Source: Cypionkella sp.
GTDB lineage: Bacteria; Pseudomonadota; Alphaproteobacteria; Rhodobacterales; Rhodobacteraceae
Reading direction: 5' to 3'
DNA: 64,000 nucleotides
Assembly (NCBI RefSeq): GCF_030652235.1
Contig: NZ_JAUSBA010000070.1
Span: 1-64,000, forward strand
Shown here: positions 33,421 through 42,223 of the stretch, piece after piece
Layout of the letters: each line of letters starts with the position of its first letter
Numbering within the stretch: position 1 is the first letter of the stretch
The notes under the pieces: generated by a model
Seen by the model: the letters and a program-made list of their open reading frames with translations, nothing else
Told to the model about the DNA's origin: nothing
Database searches by the model: none
Made by a program: the position numbers and the translations under genes

Positions 33421-33660
33421 TTAGGCCTCAGCCACCGCAGAGTGTGTTGGCGGCGGGCAACAGCCGTGGCAGCAGGATCGTCGCCAGCACCGCACAGCAC
33501 CGCACAGGCAGTCAGGGCGGCGATCAACACGGCAGCCGTTGCTGCGTCTTTGGTCTTGCCGATTGGGGGGGGGCTGCGGCGAGATCACAACGCAGAAATG
33601 CTCAAGGGCGGTGTTCAACAGCTCGGCTATAAACACCAAGGCCACCGCAAAAAGGGTCGG
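33421..33660 (-). pseudogene. decayed diacylglycerol kinase (dgkA) relic
   Basis: On the minus strand one frame reads LFAVALVFIAELLNTALEHF, the DgkA active-site helix (compare MIVEILNSAIE in E. coli). The frame then shifts at a run of nine identical bases (G9 on the plus strand, about 33565-33573). It resumes as IGKTKDAATAAVLIAALTAC, matching the RAKDMGSAAVLIA segment. A second shift follows before an ending VLATILLPRLL. The N-terminal third is not recognisable. The 106 bp down to the exonuclease hold nothing else. Confidence 0.65.
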
Positions 33661-33831
33661 CGCGCAATGCTCAGTGCCGCGGCGGTTCGAATGGGCGCGG
33701 ATCACGAAGCTTAAAGCCGTTGAACGCAGCCGCGGACTGCAAGGCGCGCTCCAACAGCAAGGGCAGGCGGGCAACAGCAAGGCTTCGGCGCCTCGCAAGT
33801 TACTTTGCAAAGTTACCTCACAGATAAAAGC

Positions 33832-34202
33832 TCAGGCCAAATTCGGTTCGGTATCGCGAAATATGGCGGGAAAACTTGCGGCCAAGGGGGGCCGCAGCGC
33901 GCAGCACCTGCGCGAGCACGCCGAGGTCGTCGATAAAGTGCCGCTGCCCCACTGCGGTGATCGTCACTGCAGTATGGGGTTACGTGTCTTCATAGCCCCT
34001 CACCCCTCGATCAGCCCGCTGTCCTGCAACTCTTTCATATGGAAGCTAAAATTGCCATCGGTCAGGCCGCAATGTGGCTTCAACTCGGTGAACGACAGCC
34101 CCTTCGGATCGGCGATCCGCGCGGTCAGCAAACTTGGCCGTGCCTTCTCATGCATCACCCGGTCCAGCCCATCATAGGCTTATCGAGTGGCGGTTTAACC
34201 AT
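33832..34202 (-). pseudogene. decayed winged-helix transcriptional regulator
   Basis: A start MVKPPLDK at 34202 overlaps the preceding gene. A frame change leads to DRVMHEKARPSLLTARIADP and GLSFTELKPHCGLTDGNFSF, a winged-helix domain of the small ArsR/PadR-like type (LTDGNLSRHL in intact relatives). After IEG there is a stop. A further frame gives VTITAVGQRHFIDDLGVLAQ, the expected dimerisation helix, ending at 33832. At least two disruptions. The segment 33661-33831 between this and the dgkA relic has no other recognisable content. Confidence 0.65.
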
Positions 34203-34509
34203 GATGGCGCCCCGCGAGATACAAGCACAGCATCACCAACAGTTACCCCAGACCAAACGGCAGCCCCATCCGCCACGGCGACAGCCCGCCAGTGCTGGCC
34301 AAAATCAGCGACCCGATCCCGACCAGAAAATACCAAACCCCGGCCATCCGCAGGCTGGTGGGCAGCCACGCACCCGCGCTGAACAGGTCAAGCGCGATCA
34401 GAATCTGCATCAAACCCGGGAGCAATCCCATCGCCTCGGGCGCGAACCGATAGTGCGCGGCGGCAATGCTGGCCCCGGCAAGAGCGGCGGGCAGCAAGGC
34501 CTGTGCCAT
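34195..34509 (-). pseudogene. small membrane protein interrupted by a nonsense codon
   Basis: Reads MAQALLPAALAGASIAAAHY and continues with three or four hydrophobic helices to SPWRMGLPFGLG. It then meets TAA (34243-34245) and carries on in the same frame as LLVMLCLYLAGRHHG to a natural stop at 34195. A single C-to-T change (CAA to TAA) explains the break. The intact family would be a helical membrane protein cotranscribed with the winged-helix regulator that overlaps its end. Function unknown. Confidence 0.6.
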
Positions 34510-34512
34510 ACC

Positions 34513-35037
34513 CTAGACGAATGCACCCGCCAGCCCACTATTGTTAGGCTTGGACAAAGCCCCCAGCGCCTGTAGCACCAAGCGGTTCAGATCCATCGCA
34601 TAGATCACGGCATTCTGCTTTGCCAGGATCTGCGCCACCGACATCGTCATCACGCCCGACAGATCAAGATCAATCTGCGCCGGGTCATGCCCAAACCCGG
34701 CGCTTGGGTCAAGCACCGCCCATTCCGCCGCATTGGTCGCGATATTGTCCAGCTTGAAGGCAAACTGTCACGGCGCGGCCACATCCCCCACCGGCAGCCT
34801 AGTCGTCATGCGCCATGGGCCAAGGCTTAGCGCCACATCCTTCTGTCCCAGCTTTGGCAGATCAAACGTTGCGGAAATCCCATCCATGCCGATCTCAAAG
34901 CTCACGCCATCCACAGCGAAATCGAAGCGGAATAGCTGGGCTTGGTTGCATAGGTTGTGCATAGCCCAGACTAACACCCGCACGGCGGCCTTTCTTGTTG
35001 CCACAAGTCCATCCAGTTTGACTGCGCGCAGCAAGCC
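34513..35037 (-). pseudogene. truncated DUF2125-like protein with in-frame stop
   Basis: Same-frame pieces 34768-35034 and 34513-34716 are joined by readable sequence (QFAFKLDNIATNAAEWAVLD) across one TGA at 34768-34770. The pattern of periplasmic beta-strand repeats, with PWRMTTRLPVGDVAAP before the stop and HDPAQIDLDLSGVM after it, resembles the C-terminal half of DUF2125 proteins of Rhodobacterales. The N-terminal half is missing at the MacB-like gene and the C-terminus is cut at 34513. Family call is moderate; the decay is clear. Confidence 0.55.
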
Positions 35038-36246
35038 CTACTGATAGCGCAACGCCTCAATCGGATCGAGACGTGCCGCCCTACGCGCCGGGAAATAGCC
35101 AAACACCACCCCGATCAGCGCCGAAAACCCAAAGGCCAGCGCCACCACCGCACCCGAGGGCGCAAACGGGATCGCCATCAACACCGACCCACCATAGGCA
35201 ATCGCCAGCCCCAAGCCGATGCCAATCGCCCCGCCCAAAAGCGACAGAACCACCGCTTCGACCAGAAATTGCAGCAAAACTTGGCCCGCACTCGCCCCCA
35301 CCGCCAGCCTGATGCCAATCTCGCGCGTGCGCTCTGTCACCGACACCAGCATGATATTCATGATGCCAATGCCGCCCACCAGCAGGCTGACCGCCGCCAC
35401 AGATGACAGCAGCCCGGTCAGCACGGTATTGATGCCGCCCAGCATATTCGACAGCTCTTTGCTGTCCGATACGCTGAAATTATCCGGCTGCGTCAAGCCG
35501 ATCCGCCGACGCTCGCGTAGCACTGATTGCACCGCCGCGATGCCAGTTTCCGCGCTGACTGATTTGCGCAAAGCCACTGCGATGCTATCGACATTGGCAT
35601 TGCCTTCCAGCCGCCGCTGCACCGCCTTGGCGGGCATCAACACCAGATCATCCTGATCCTGCCCGAAACTGCCCGAACCGCGCGTGCTCAGCACCCCCAG
35701 CACCTGACAGGCGACGTTTTTCACCCTTATGCTTTGGCCGATTGGATCAGAATTTCCGAACAGCTTTGTCGCAACCGTTTGGCCCAGCACACAAACCGCC
35801 GATCCGGCACTTTCTTCATGCGGCTCAAAGCTGCGGCCGGTGCGCAAAGCCCAATTCTGTACGCGGGTGTAATCGCCACTGGTGCCATAGACCTGCGTCG
35901 CCGTATTGGCGTTGCCGAACACCACGGTTTGCCCCGAACTGACCACTGGTGCTGCAAAGCCCACCACGGGCAAATCCGCCAAAGCCTGGGCATCCTTCAG
36001 GCTAAATCGGGGCGCGGCAGCTCCTCCGGTCGGTGGGCCAAAACCACGGGTGCCGGGGCGCACCGTCAGCACATTGGTGCCCAATGCGGCCACGCTGGCG
36101 CTGACTTGGGCGGAGGAACCCTGCCCAATCGTCACCATCGCGATCACCGCAGCAACCCCAATCACCACGCCCAGCACGGTCAAAAACGTGCGCAGCTTGT
36201 TGCGGATGATCGTGGTGAAGGCAAGGGTTATGGTCTCCCACAGCAT
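35038..36246 (-). CDS. MacB-type ABC transporter permease (FtsX domain)
   Basis: 402 aa. The N-terminal helix lies in LRTFLTVLGVVIGVAAVIAM, a periplasmic MacB-core domain of about 230 residues follows, then three C-terminal helices with the FtsX block MLVSVTERTREIGIRLAVGA, ending LDPIEALRYQ. Such permeases work in mechanotransmission with an adaptor and an outer-membrane channel to export peptides, siderophores or macrolides. ATPase and permease are separate chains here, unlike E. coli MacB. Cotranscribed with the ATPase and adaptor upstream. Confidence 0.9.
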   Translation of the reverse strand: MLWETITLAFTTIIRNKLRTFLTVLGVVIGVAAVIAMVTIGQGSSAQVSASVAALGTNVLTVRPGTRGFGPPTGGAAAPRFSLKDAQALADLPVVGFAAPVVSSGQTVVFGNANTATQVYGTSGDYTRVQNWALRTGRSFEPHEESAGSAVCVLGQTVATKLFGNSDPIGQSIRVKNVACQVLGVLSTRGSGSFGQDQDDLVLMPAKAVQRRLEGNANVDSIAVALRKSVSAETGIAAVQSVLRERRRIGLTQPDNFSVSDSKELSNMLGGINTVLTGLLSSVAAVSLLVGGIGIMNIMLVSVTERTREIGIRLAVGASAGQVLLQFLVEAVVLSLLGGAIGIGLGLAIAYGGSVLMAIPFAPSGAVVALAFGFSALIGVVFGYFPARRAARLDPIEALRYQ

Positions 36247-36248
36247 GC

Positions 36249-36959
36249 TCAGGCGCTCCGCACAACGGGGGCAGGGGTGGCCGCGTCATGGCTCAGCTTG
36301 CCATCGGTGAACACCAGCAAGCGCTGGGCATAGGCCGCGATGTCTTGCTCATGCGTCACCATCACAATGGTGATGCCGTCGCGGTTCAACCCCTGTAACA
36401 GTTGCATGATCTCATGGCTGCGCTGGCTGTCGAGGTTCCCCGTCGGCTCATCCGCCAAGATCACCATCGGATCGCTCGCCAGCGCGCGGGCAATCGCCAC
36501 GCGCTGCTGTTGGCCGCCTGACAACTGCGACGGATCATGGCCCTCACGCCCCTGCAACCCAACCTTCTGCAAAGCCAACCGCGCCCGCGCCACCCTTTGC
36601 GCTTTCGGCAACCCCTTATAGATCAAGGGCAATTCGACATTCTCCAACGCCGATTGCCGCGCCAGCAGGTTAAAGCCCTGAAACACAAAGCCCAGACAAT
36701 GCCTGCGCAGTAGCGCCCGGCGGTCTTGGTCAAGATCTTGCACCTCAACCCCCTGAAACAGATATGTCCCCGCCGTTGGCCGATCAAGACAGCCGATGAT
36801 ATTCATCGCGGTGGATTTGCCCGATCCCGACGGCCCCATGATCGCGACGAACTCGCCGCGTGCGATGCTCAAATCCACCCCATCCAGCGCCCGCACCTCT
36901 GCCTCACCGCGCCCATAGCTGCGGGACACGCCACACAACTGGATCAGCGGCACCATCAA
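36249..36959 (-). CDS. MacB-type ABC transporter ATP-binding protein
   Basis: 236-aa ATPase of the LolD/MacB class. Walker [10 protein letters not shown], signature [13 protein letters not shown], Walker [13 protein letters not shown] and switch His MVTHEQD are all intact. Lies 2 bp upstream of the permease gene and overlaps the adaptor stop by ATGA. Confidence 0.92.
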   Translation of the reverse strand: MMVPLIQLCGVSRSYGRGEAEVRALDGVDLSIARGEFVAIMGPSGSGKSTAMNIIGCLDRPTAGTYLFQGVEVQDLDQDRRALLRRHCLGFVFQGFNLLARQSALENVELPLIYKGLPKAQRVARARLALQKVGLQGREGHDPSQLSGGQQQRVAIARALASDPMVILADEPTGNLDSQRSHEIMQLLQGLNRDGITIVMVTHEQDIAAYAQRLLVFTDGKLSHDAATPAPVVRSA

Positions 36960-38197
36960 CGCGATCCTGCGGTCTGATCGGTGATCACCGCATCGCCTTC
37001 CGCCAATTCCCCTGTCACCACAGTCGCGCGCCCATCCGTCGCCCCCAAGCTCACCGCCACCTCAAGCGGAGTCCCCGCCCGCAACAGCCAGACCGACTTG
37101 CCGCTGCCAAGGCCAGACGAGCCACGACCGCCCCGCGTCGGCAGGATCAACCCAACCAGACCACCAGAAGGCCCGCGCTCAGCCTCTTGCAGCGGCGGCG
37201 CATAGCGCAACGCCGCATTCGGAACCAGCAGCGCGCCTGTCACCCTGTCCACCGTGATCGCCGCCGTCGCCGTCATCCCGGGGCGCAGCAGACCATCCGG
37301 GTTGGCGACCGACAGCTCCGCCTTGTAGGTCACCACCTCATTGGTGGTTTCCGGCGCGAAGCGCACTTGCGTGATCACGGCGGGAAAGCTGCGCGCTGGA
37401 TAGGCCTCGACGGTGAAATCCGCCAGATTGCCGACCTTGATCTTGCCTATATCGGCCTCATCAATATCGACCAGCAACTGCATCCGCTCCAGATCTTCCG
37501 CCAGCTTGAACAGCACAGGTGCTTCAAAGCTTGCCGCGACGATCTGCCCGGCTTCAGCCGTGCGATCCAGCACCACGCCATTGATTGGGCTGCGAATTTC
37601 GGCCTTGCCCAGATCGGCGCTGACCAGATCAAGATTGGCCTCTGCCAAAGTCAAATCCGCCCGCGCGATCTCCACCGCCGCCTGCGCGCGCTGATCGCTG
37701 GCCTCAAACCCCACCATATCCTTGCGCGTCGCCACGCCGCGCGCCGCCAATTCCTGCTGGGTTTTCAACACCGCCGCCGCTTCCCGTGCCGAAGCCTCGG
37801 CTTGCGTCACCCGCGCCTTGGCCGAGGCCAGCTGTGCCCGCGCATTATCAACCTGCGCCACCAGCTTGGTGGGGTCCAACTGCGCCAGCACTTGCCCGAC
37901 CGTAACCGTATCGTTGTAATCCACCAAAACGCTGGCCAAAGTCCCCGACAGTTCCGAAGACACTTCAACCTCTGTCGTCGGCTGCACCGTCCCGGTGGCT
38001 GTCACCACCACCACCAGATCGCCTTTGGCAACGGCTTCGGTGGTATAGAGCACCTCCGCCGCCCCGGCCTTGCTGCCGATGTAATACCAACCCGCGCCTG
38101 CGACCAAAACCGCCAGCAGCAACACCACCCAAGGCCAGCGCCGCCGTTTGGCCCCAGCCCCCGCCAATAGTCTGGCAATGTCATCGCTGCTTTGCAT
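36956..38197 (-). CDS. MacA-like periplasmic adaptor (HlyD/RND adaptor family)
   Basis: 413 aa from the ATG at 38197. One membrane helix at about residues 19-38 (WPWVVLLLAVLVAGAGW) anchors a periplasmic chain with split lipoyl halves (VTATGTVQPTTEVEVSSELSG and IRSPINGVVLDRTAEAGQIV). An Ala/Glu-rich coiled-coil hairpin of about 100 residues lies between them, followed by beta-barrel and membrane-proximal domains. It would bridge the MacB-like pair to an outer-membrane TolC-type channel that is not encoded nearby. First gene of the three-gene operon. Confidence 0.9.
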   Translation of the reverse strand: MQSSDDIARLLAGAGAKRRRWPWVVLLLAVLVAGAGWYYIGSKAGAAEVLYTTEAVAKGDLVVVVTATGTVQPTTEVEVSSELSGTLASVLVDYNDTVTVGQVLAQLDPTKLVAQVDNARAQLASAKARVTQAEASAREAAAVLKTQQELAARGVATRKDMVGFEASDQRAQAAVEIARADLTLAEANLDLVSADLGKAEIRSPINGVVLDRTAEAGQIVAASFEAPVLFKLAEDLERMQLLVDIDEADIGKIKVGNLADFTVEAYPARSFPAVITQVRFAPETTNEVVTYKAELSVANPDGLLRPGMTATAAITVDRVTGALLVPNAALRYAPPLQEAERGPSGGLVGLILPTRGGRGSSGLGSGKSVWLLRAGTPLEVAVSLGATDGRATVVTGELAEGDAVITDQTAGSR

Positions 38198-38287
38198 CTG
38201 CACCCTTTGCCGCTTTGGGCATTGTACGCGCGCCAAAGCCTATTCCGTCGTTCTCAGATGTGCCGCGCGATAGCTTTGGCAAGCCCC

Positions 38288-38641
38288 TCAACTGCCGCGA
38301 TAGGTCGAATACGCAAAGGGTGAGATCAACAGCGGCACATGATAATGCCCCTCTGGGTCCGCCACGCCAAACCGGATCGGGATTTCGTCGAGGAACAACA
38401 CCTCAGCCGAGGCTTGCCCCGAGGCTATCAGATATTCCCCCGCGCAAAACACCAGCTCATAAACGCCTGCCGTCAGCGCCGTGCCCTCCAGCATCGGCGC
38501 ATCGGTGCGGCCATCGGCATTGGTCACGGTTTCTGCGATCTTGTTGTGGCTTATGCCACTGATCCGATACAGCATGATCTTCACCCCGGCCGCTGGTTTG
38601 CCCTTGGCCGTATCCAGCACATGCGTTGTCAAACGACCCAT
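38288..38641 (-). CDS. 5-hydroxyisourate hydrolase (transthyretin-like)
   Basis: 117 aa from the ATG at 38641. Signature residues are [16 protein letters not shown] (catalytic His), the Arg in DGRTDAP, the HYHVPLL strand and the C-terminal YRGS tetrapeptide, all diagnostic for HIU hydrolase rather than hormone-binding transthyretin. It hydrolyses the urate oxidase product to OHCU. It is divergent from the allantoinase-OHCU decarboxylase gene over a 136-bp spacer. No signal peptide, so cytoplasmic. Confidence 0.94.
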   Translation of the reverse strand: MGRLTTHVLDTAKGKPAAGVKIMLYRISGISHNKIAETVTNADGRTDAPMLEGTALTAGVYELVFCAGEYLIASGQASAEVLFLDEIPIRFGVADPEGHYHVPLLISPFAYSTYRGS

Positions 38642-38724
38642 CAGTATTCCCCTTTGCGCCAGCCTACGCCAGCTTGCCCGCCCCCGCACCCCCTGCCAAG
38701 CCGCAAAACTCTTTTCGGGATTAT

Positions 38725-38763
38725 TTGATAAACCCTCGTCAATATTCGATATAGTCTAGACTA
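38725..38763 (+). promoter_or_regulatory. promoter and perfect palindromic operator before the allantoin genes
   Basis: TTGATA (38725-38730) and GATATA (38748-38753), 17 bp apart, look like a -35/-10 pair. The perfect palindrome TAGTCTAGACTA (38752-38763) overlaps the -10 and ends 14 bp before the start codon. Its core GTCTAGAC fits the GTMTAKAC consensus of HutC-subfamily GntR repressors, so a purine-responsive GntR repressor is likely. Confidence 0.6.
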
Positions 38764-38777
38764 AACAGGAGTCTCCC

Positions 38778-40193
38778 ATGCCCCGCTACCCCCGTGATTT
38801 CCGAGGCCATGGCCCAGACGCCCCCGATGCCGCTTGGCCAAATGGCGCAAAGATCGCGGTCTCCTTGGTGCTGAACTACGAGGAGGGCGGCGAGAACAAC
38901 ATCCTGCACGGCGATGCAGGCTCCGAGGCGTTTTTGTCCGACATCGCAGGGGCCGCCGCTTGGCCCGGTCAGCGCCATTGGAACATGGAATCGATCTACG
39001 ATTACGGCGCCCGCGCGGGCTTCTGGCGGCTGCACCGCTTGTTCACGGGCATGGATATTCCGGTCACCATTTACGGCGTCTCCACAGCCCTCGCCCGCAA
39101 CCCCGAACAGGTTGCCGCAATGAAATCCGCAGGCTGGGAGATCGCCAGCCACGGCCTGAAATGGGTCGATCACCGCGACATGCCGATCGAGGAAGAACGC
39201 CGCCAGATCGCCGAGAGCATCCGCCTGCACACCGAAGTCGTTGGGGATCCCCCGCGCGGCTGGTACACCGGGCGCTGCTCGCTCAACACCGTGGATCTGA
39301 CGGCAGAAACCGGTCAATTCGACTGGATATCTGACACCTATGACGACGATCTGCCCTATTGGCGCGAGGTCGGGCCCCGCGATCAACTGGTGATTCCCTA
39401 CACGCTGGAAGCCAACGATATGCGCTTTGCGACAGCCCCCGGCTACATCGAAGGCCAGCAGTTTTTCCAGTACCTGAAAGACAGCTTCGACACGCTTTAT
39501 GCCGAGGGCCAAGAGGGCAGGGCGAAGATGTTATCCATCGGTCTGCACTGCCGCCTGATTGGCCGTCCGGGTAAAATCGCTGGGCTGAAGCGCTTCCTCG
39601 ACTATGCAAAATCCCACAATCACGTGTGGTTTCCCCGCCGCATCGAAATAGCCGAGCATTGGGCAAAGGTCCATCCGCACAAGCGGTTCAAGCGGCCAAC
39701 GCAGATGAGCCGCGACCGCTTCATCGAAGCTTATGGTTCAATTTTCGAACATTCGCCCTGGATCGCTGACCGTGCCTTCGATCTCGAACTCGGACCCGCG
39801 CATGATAGCGCCACAGGCCTGCACAACGCATTGGCCCGCGTCTTCCGCACGGCCTCCGCTGACGAACGCCTGCAAGTCTTGCAAGCCCACCCCGACCTCG
39901 CCGGGAAACTCGCCGCCGCGAAACAACTCACCGCCGACTCGACCTCCGAGCAAGCCGCTGCCGCCTTGGACGCCCTCACCGACATTGAGCGCGCCCAATT
40001 CCAAACCTTGAACACCCAATACACCCAAAAGCACGGCTTCCCCTTCATCATCGCCGTGCGCGACCACTCCAAAGCCAGCATCCTCGCGGCTTTTGAAACC
40101 CGCATCGCCAACACTACCGAAATCGAATTCAAAACCGCCTGCGCCCAAGTCGAACGCATCGCCGCCCTGCGCCTGAAGGATCAACTGCCATGA
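38778..40193 (+). CDS. allantoinase PuuE fused to OHCU decarboxylase
   Basis: 471-aa bifunctional protein. Residues about 1-305 form a polysaccharide-deacetylase-like (NodB) domain of the cofactor-independent allantoinase PuuE (RYPRDFRGHGPDAPDAAWP, LNYEEGGENN, ASHGLKWVDH). Residues about 315-471 are OHCU decarboxylase: GSIFEHSPWIADRAF, the catalytic His in QAHPDLAGKLA, then EQAAAALDALTDIERAQFQ and HGFPFIIAVR. The second domain makes S-allantoin from OHCU and the first opens it to allantoate, so the two consecutive steps are on one chain. Overlaps the next gene by ATGA. Confidence 0.93.
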   Translation: MPRYPRDFRGHGPDAPDAAWPNGAKIAVSLVLNYEEGGENNILHGDAGSEAFLSDIAGAAAWPGQRHWNMESIYDYGARAGFWRLHRLFTGMDIPVTIYGVSTALARNPEQVAAMKSAGWEIASHGLKWVDHRDMPIEEERRQIAESIRLHTEVVGDPPRGWYTGRCSLNTVDLTAETGQFDWISDTYDDDLPYWREVGPRDQLVIPYTLEANDMRFATAPGYIEGQQFFQYLKDSFDTLYAEGQEGRAKMLSIGLHCRLIGRPGKIAGLKRFLDYAKSHNHVWFPRRIEIAEHWAKVHPHKRFKRPTQMSRDRFIEAYGSIFEHSPWIADRAFDLELGPAHDSATGLHNALARVFRTASADERLQVLQAHPDLAGKLAAAKQLTADSTSEQAAAALDALTDIERAQFQTLNTQYTQKHGFPFIIAVRDHSKASILAAFETRIANTTEIEFKTACAQVERIAALRLKDQLP

Positions 40194-41032
40194 GCCAATA
40201 TTACACACCCCCCGGCGGCCTGCCCGCGCAAACCACGCTGATGACAGGCCGTGCTACGTTCACCAACGCCTATGCCTTCATCCCCAAAGGCTGCTTTTCC
40301 GACATCCTCACCAGTTGCCTGCCCGGCTGGCGGCACACCAAACTCTGGCTGATCGCCCGGCCGATGTCGGGGTTTTCCGAAACCTTCAGTCAATATGTGA
40401 TGGAGGTGCAGCCAGGTGGCGGCTCTGACGCCCCCGACGCTGAGGTCGGGGCCGAACATTTCCTGTTCGTCACGGGCGGCCTGATCACCCTGACCATCGA
40501 CGGCACAGGCTACGAATTAGACGCAGGCGGCTACGCCTTTATCCCTCCGGGGGCAAAATGGCGATTGCTGGCTGAGGGCAGTGGGCCTGCCCGTTTCCAC
40601 TGGATTCGCAAACTTTACGAGCCCGCCCCCGGCGTCGACATCCCCCCCGCCTTCGTGATCAACGAAAAAGACGTGCGCCTTAGCATGATGCCCGACACCA
40701 ACGGCGTCTGGGGCACCACCCGCTTCGTTGACCCGACCGATGTGCGCTACGACGCCCATGTCAACATCGTCACGTTTCAGCCTGGCGGCGTGATCCCGTT
40801 TGAAGAAACCCATGTGATGGAACACGGGCTTTATGTGCTGGAAGGCAAAGCGGTTTACAAACTGAACCAAGACTGGGTCGAGGTCGAGGCGGGCGATTTC
40901 ATGTGGCTGCGCGCCTATTGCCCGCAAGCCTGCTACGCCGCAGGCCCCGGCCCGTTCCGCTACCTGCTTTACAAAGATGTAAACCGCCACGCCAATCTGC
41001 GCGGCCCCGGAGGCTATCGCCCCAGCCGCTAA
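40190..41032 (+). CDS. (S)-ureidoglycine aminohydrolase, bicupin (AllE/YlbA type)
   Basis: 280-aa bicupin. The N-terminal MTGRATFTNAYAFIPKGCFS and the second cupin VNIVTFQPGGVIPFEETHVMEHGLYVLEGKAVY (metal ligands Glu, His, His, Gln order) match ureidoglycine aminohydrolases. These convert ureidoglycine to ureidoglycolate with release of ammonia. They act after allantoate amidohydrolase, for which no gene is seen in the window. Coupled to the upstream allantoinase fusion. Confidence 0.88.
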   Translation: MSQYYTPPGGLPAQTTLMTGRATFTNAYAFIPKGCFSDILTSCLPGWRHTKLWLIARPMSGFSETFSQYVMEVQPGGGSDAPDAEVGAEHFLFVTGGLITLTIDGTGYELDAGGYAFIPPGAKWRLLAEGSGPARFHWIRKLYEPAPGVDIPPAFVINEKDVRLSMMPDTNGVWGTTRFVDPTDVRYDAHVNIVTFQPGGVIPFEETHVMEHGLYVLEGKAVYKLNQDWVEVEAGDFMWLRAYCPQACYAAGPGPFRYLLYKDVNRHANLRGPGGYRPSR

Positions 41033-41057
41033 ATCTGTTTAAAACTTATCTAAAGTT

Positions 41058-41108
41058 TTCATCTTGGCAAAAATACTCCACAGGGGTCTGGGGGTGTGAA
41101 ACCCCCAG
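41058..41108 (-). repeat. dispersed GC-rich/GGAGTATTT repeat, inverted copy
   Basis: Plus strand TTTTCATCTTGGCAAAAATA continues CTCCACAGGGGTCTGGGGGTG and ends in GAAACCCCCAGC. It is the reverse-orientation partner of 32646-32694. Lies within the 106-bp gap between the ureidoglycine and ureidoglycolate genes. Confidence 0.7.
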
Positions 41109-41138
41109 CCCACCATCAGCCGCAAAGCATATCATGTC

Positions 41139-41627
41139 ATGTCCGATATCCGCACCGAACCCCTGACGCCCTCAGCCTTCGCCCCCTTCGGCGATGTGCT
41201 CGCAGCAACGGGCGATTTCCGCCTGATCAACAACGGCCTCTGCCAGCGCCATCACGACCGCGCCCGCCTCGATTTCGCGCCTGAAGTCAGTCCGGAAAAC
41301 CGCCCCGGCCTCTCAATCTTTAACGCGACCCCGCGCGCTTTGCCCTACATGTTCGATCTGATCGAGCGTCATCCCGAAGGCTGCCAAGCCTTCATCCCAA
41401 TGACGCAACACCCGTTTCTGGTGATCGTGGCCTCCAACCCCACCGACAAACCCCGCGCCTTCCTCACCAACGGCGCGCAAGCCATCAACCTGCACCGCGG
41501 CACCTGGCACGGCGTCCTCACCCCCCTACATGCGCCCGGCCTGTTCGTGGTCGTGGACCGCATCGGCCCCAGCGCGAACCTGGAAGAATACCGCTACCCA
41601 CAGCCGTGGGTGGTGCAACAAGGTTGA
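41139..41627 (+). CDS. ureidoglycolate lyase (AllA family)
   Basis: 162-aa cupin-fold enzyme that splits ureidoglycolate to glyoxylate and urea. Motifs: LTPSAFAPFGDVL, INNGLCQRHHDRARLDF, LIERHPEGCQAFIPM and HRGTWHGVLTPLHAPGLFVV. It ends the allantoin pathway and would supply urea for a urease elsewhere. A dispersed repeat separates it from the upstream gene, so it may have weaker or separate expression. Confidence 0.92.
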   Translation: MSDIRTEPLTPSAFAPFGDVLAATGDFRLINNGLCQRHHDRARLDFAPEVSPENRPGLSIFNATPRALPYMFDLIERHPEGCQAFIPMTQHPFLVIVASNPTDKPRAFLTNGAQAINLHRGTWHGVLTPLHAPGLFVVVDRIGPSANLEEYRYPQPWVVQQG

Positions 41628-41718
41628 TGTGTTGTCACAATCCGCCCAAATCAGAGTTAACCCACTGTCGCGGTGGTCATCAAAGCGTCACAGCCTGTAA
41701 CCGAAGGCAAAGGACACC

Positions 41719-42174
41719 CTAAACTTTTATATCATAGGTCACCCATTTCGTCTTCTCGGCCACCCGGTCATACAACCCCCGCGCGCGGTAATTATCCTCT
41801 GCCGTGATCCAGCGGATCAGCGACCAGCCGCGCTTACGCCCCACATCCGCCACCCCTTGCACCAAAGCCTCTGCCGCCCCGGATCCGCGTGCCTCAGGCC
41901 CAACAAACAGATCGTCGAGAAAACCCCCGATCGTCGCCGACAATGGCCGCGCGAAGGCACGGTAATGCGCCAGCCCCACCACCACGCCATCGACCTCAGC
42001 CACAAGCCCCTCGGTGCCATGGCCTGCATCCATCAACCAGCCCCAGACCGTGGCCCGCATCGCATCCGTCTGCGCCACGCCATAAAACGCTGCATAGCCG
42101 GTATAAAGCTGCGCCCATGCCGCAAAATCCGCCGCCGCCACTGGCCGAATAATCATCACGTTTCCCCATCCCAT
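41719..42174 (-). CDS. GNAT-family N-acetyltransferase
   Basis: 151 aa, or 145 aa if it starts at the second Met (42156), where MIIRPVAAADF begins the domain. The fold shows VDGVVVGLAHYR, then DLFVGPEARGSGAAEALVQG (acetyl-CoA pyrophosphate loop R-x-x-G-x-G/A) and RWITAEDNYRARGLYDRVA. Substrate unknown. It stands alone, facing the endonuclease/phosphatase gene divergently over 49 bp. Confidence 0.88.
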   Translation of the reverse strand: MGWGNVMIIRPVAAADFAAWAQLYTGYAAFYGVAQTDAMRATVWGWLMDAGHGTEGLVAEVDGVVVGLAHYRAFARPLSATIGGFLDDLFVGPEARGSGAAEALVQGVADVGRKRGWSLIRWITAEDNYRARGLYDRVAEKTKWVTYDIKV

Positions 42175-42223
42175 GTCGCCCCCAGCCTAGCCAAGCCAAG
42201 GCATCTCCGCTAGCCTGCACCTC

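Noticed and set aside
32700-33530. Exonuclease starting at 33530
   Set aside because: The extra 72 N-terminal residues are a frameshifted reading of the dgkA relic; the exonuclease domain begins right after the ATG at 33314.
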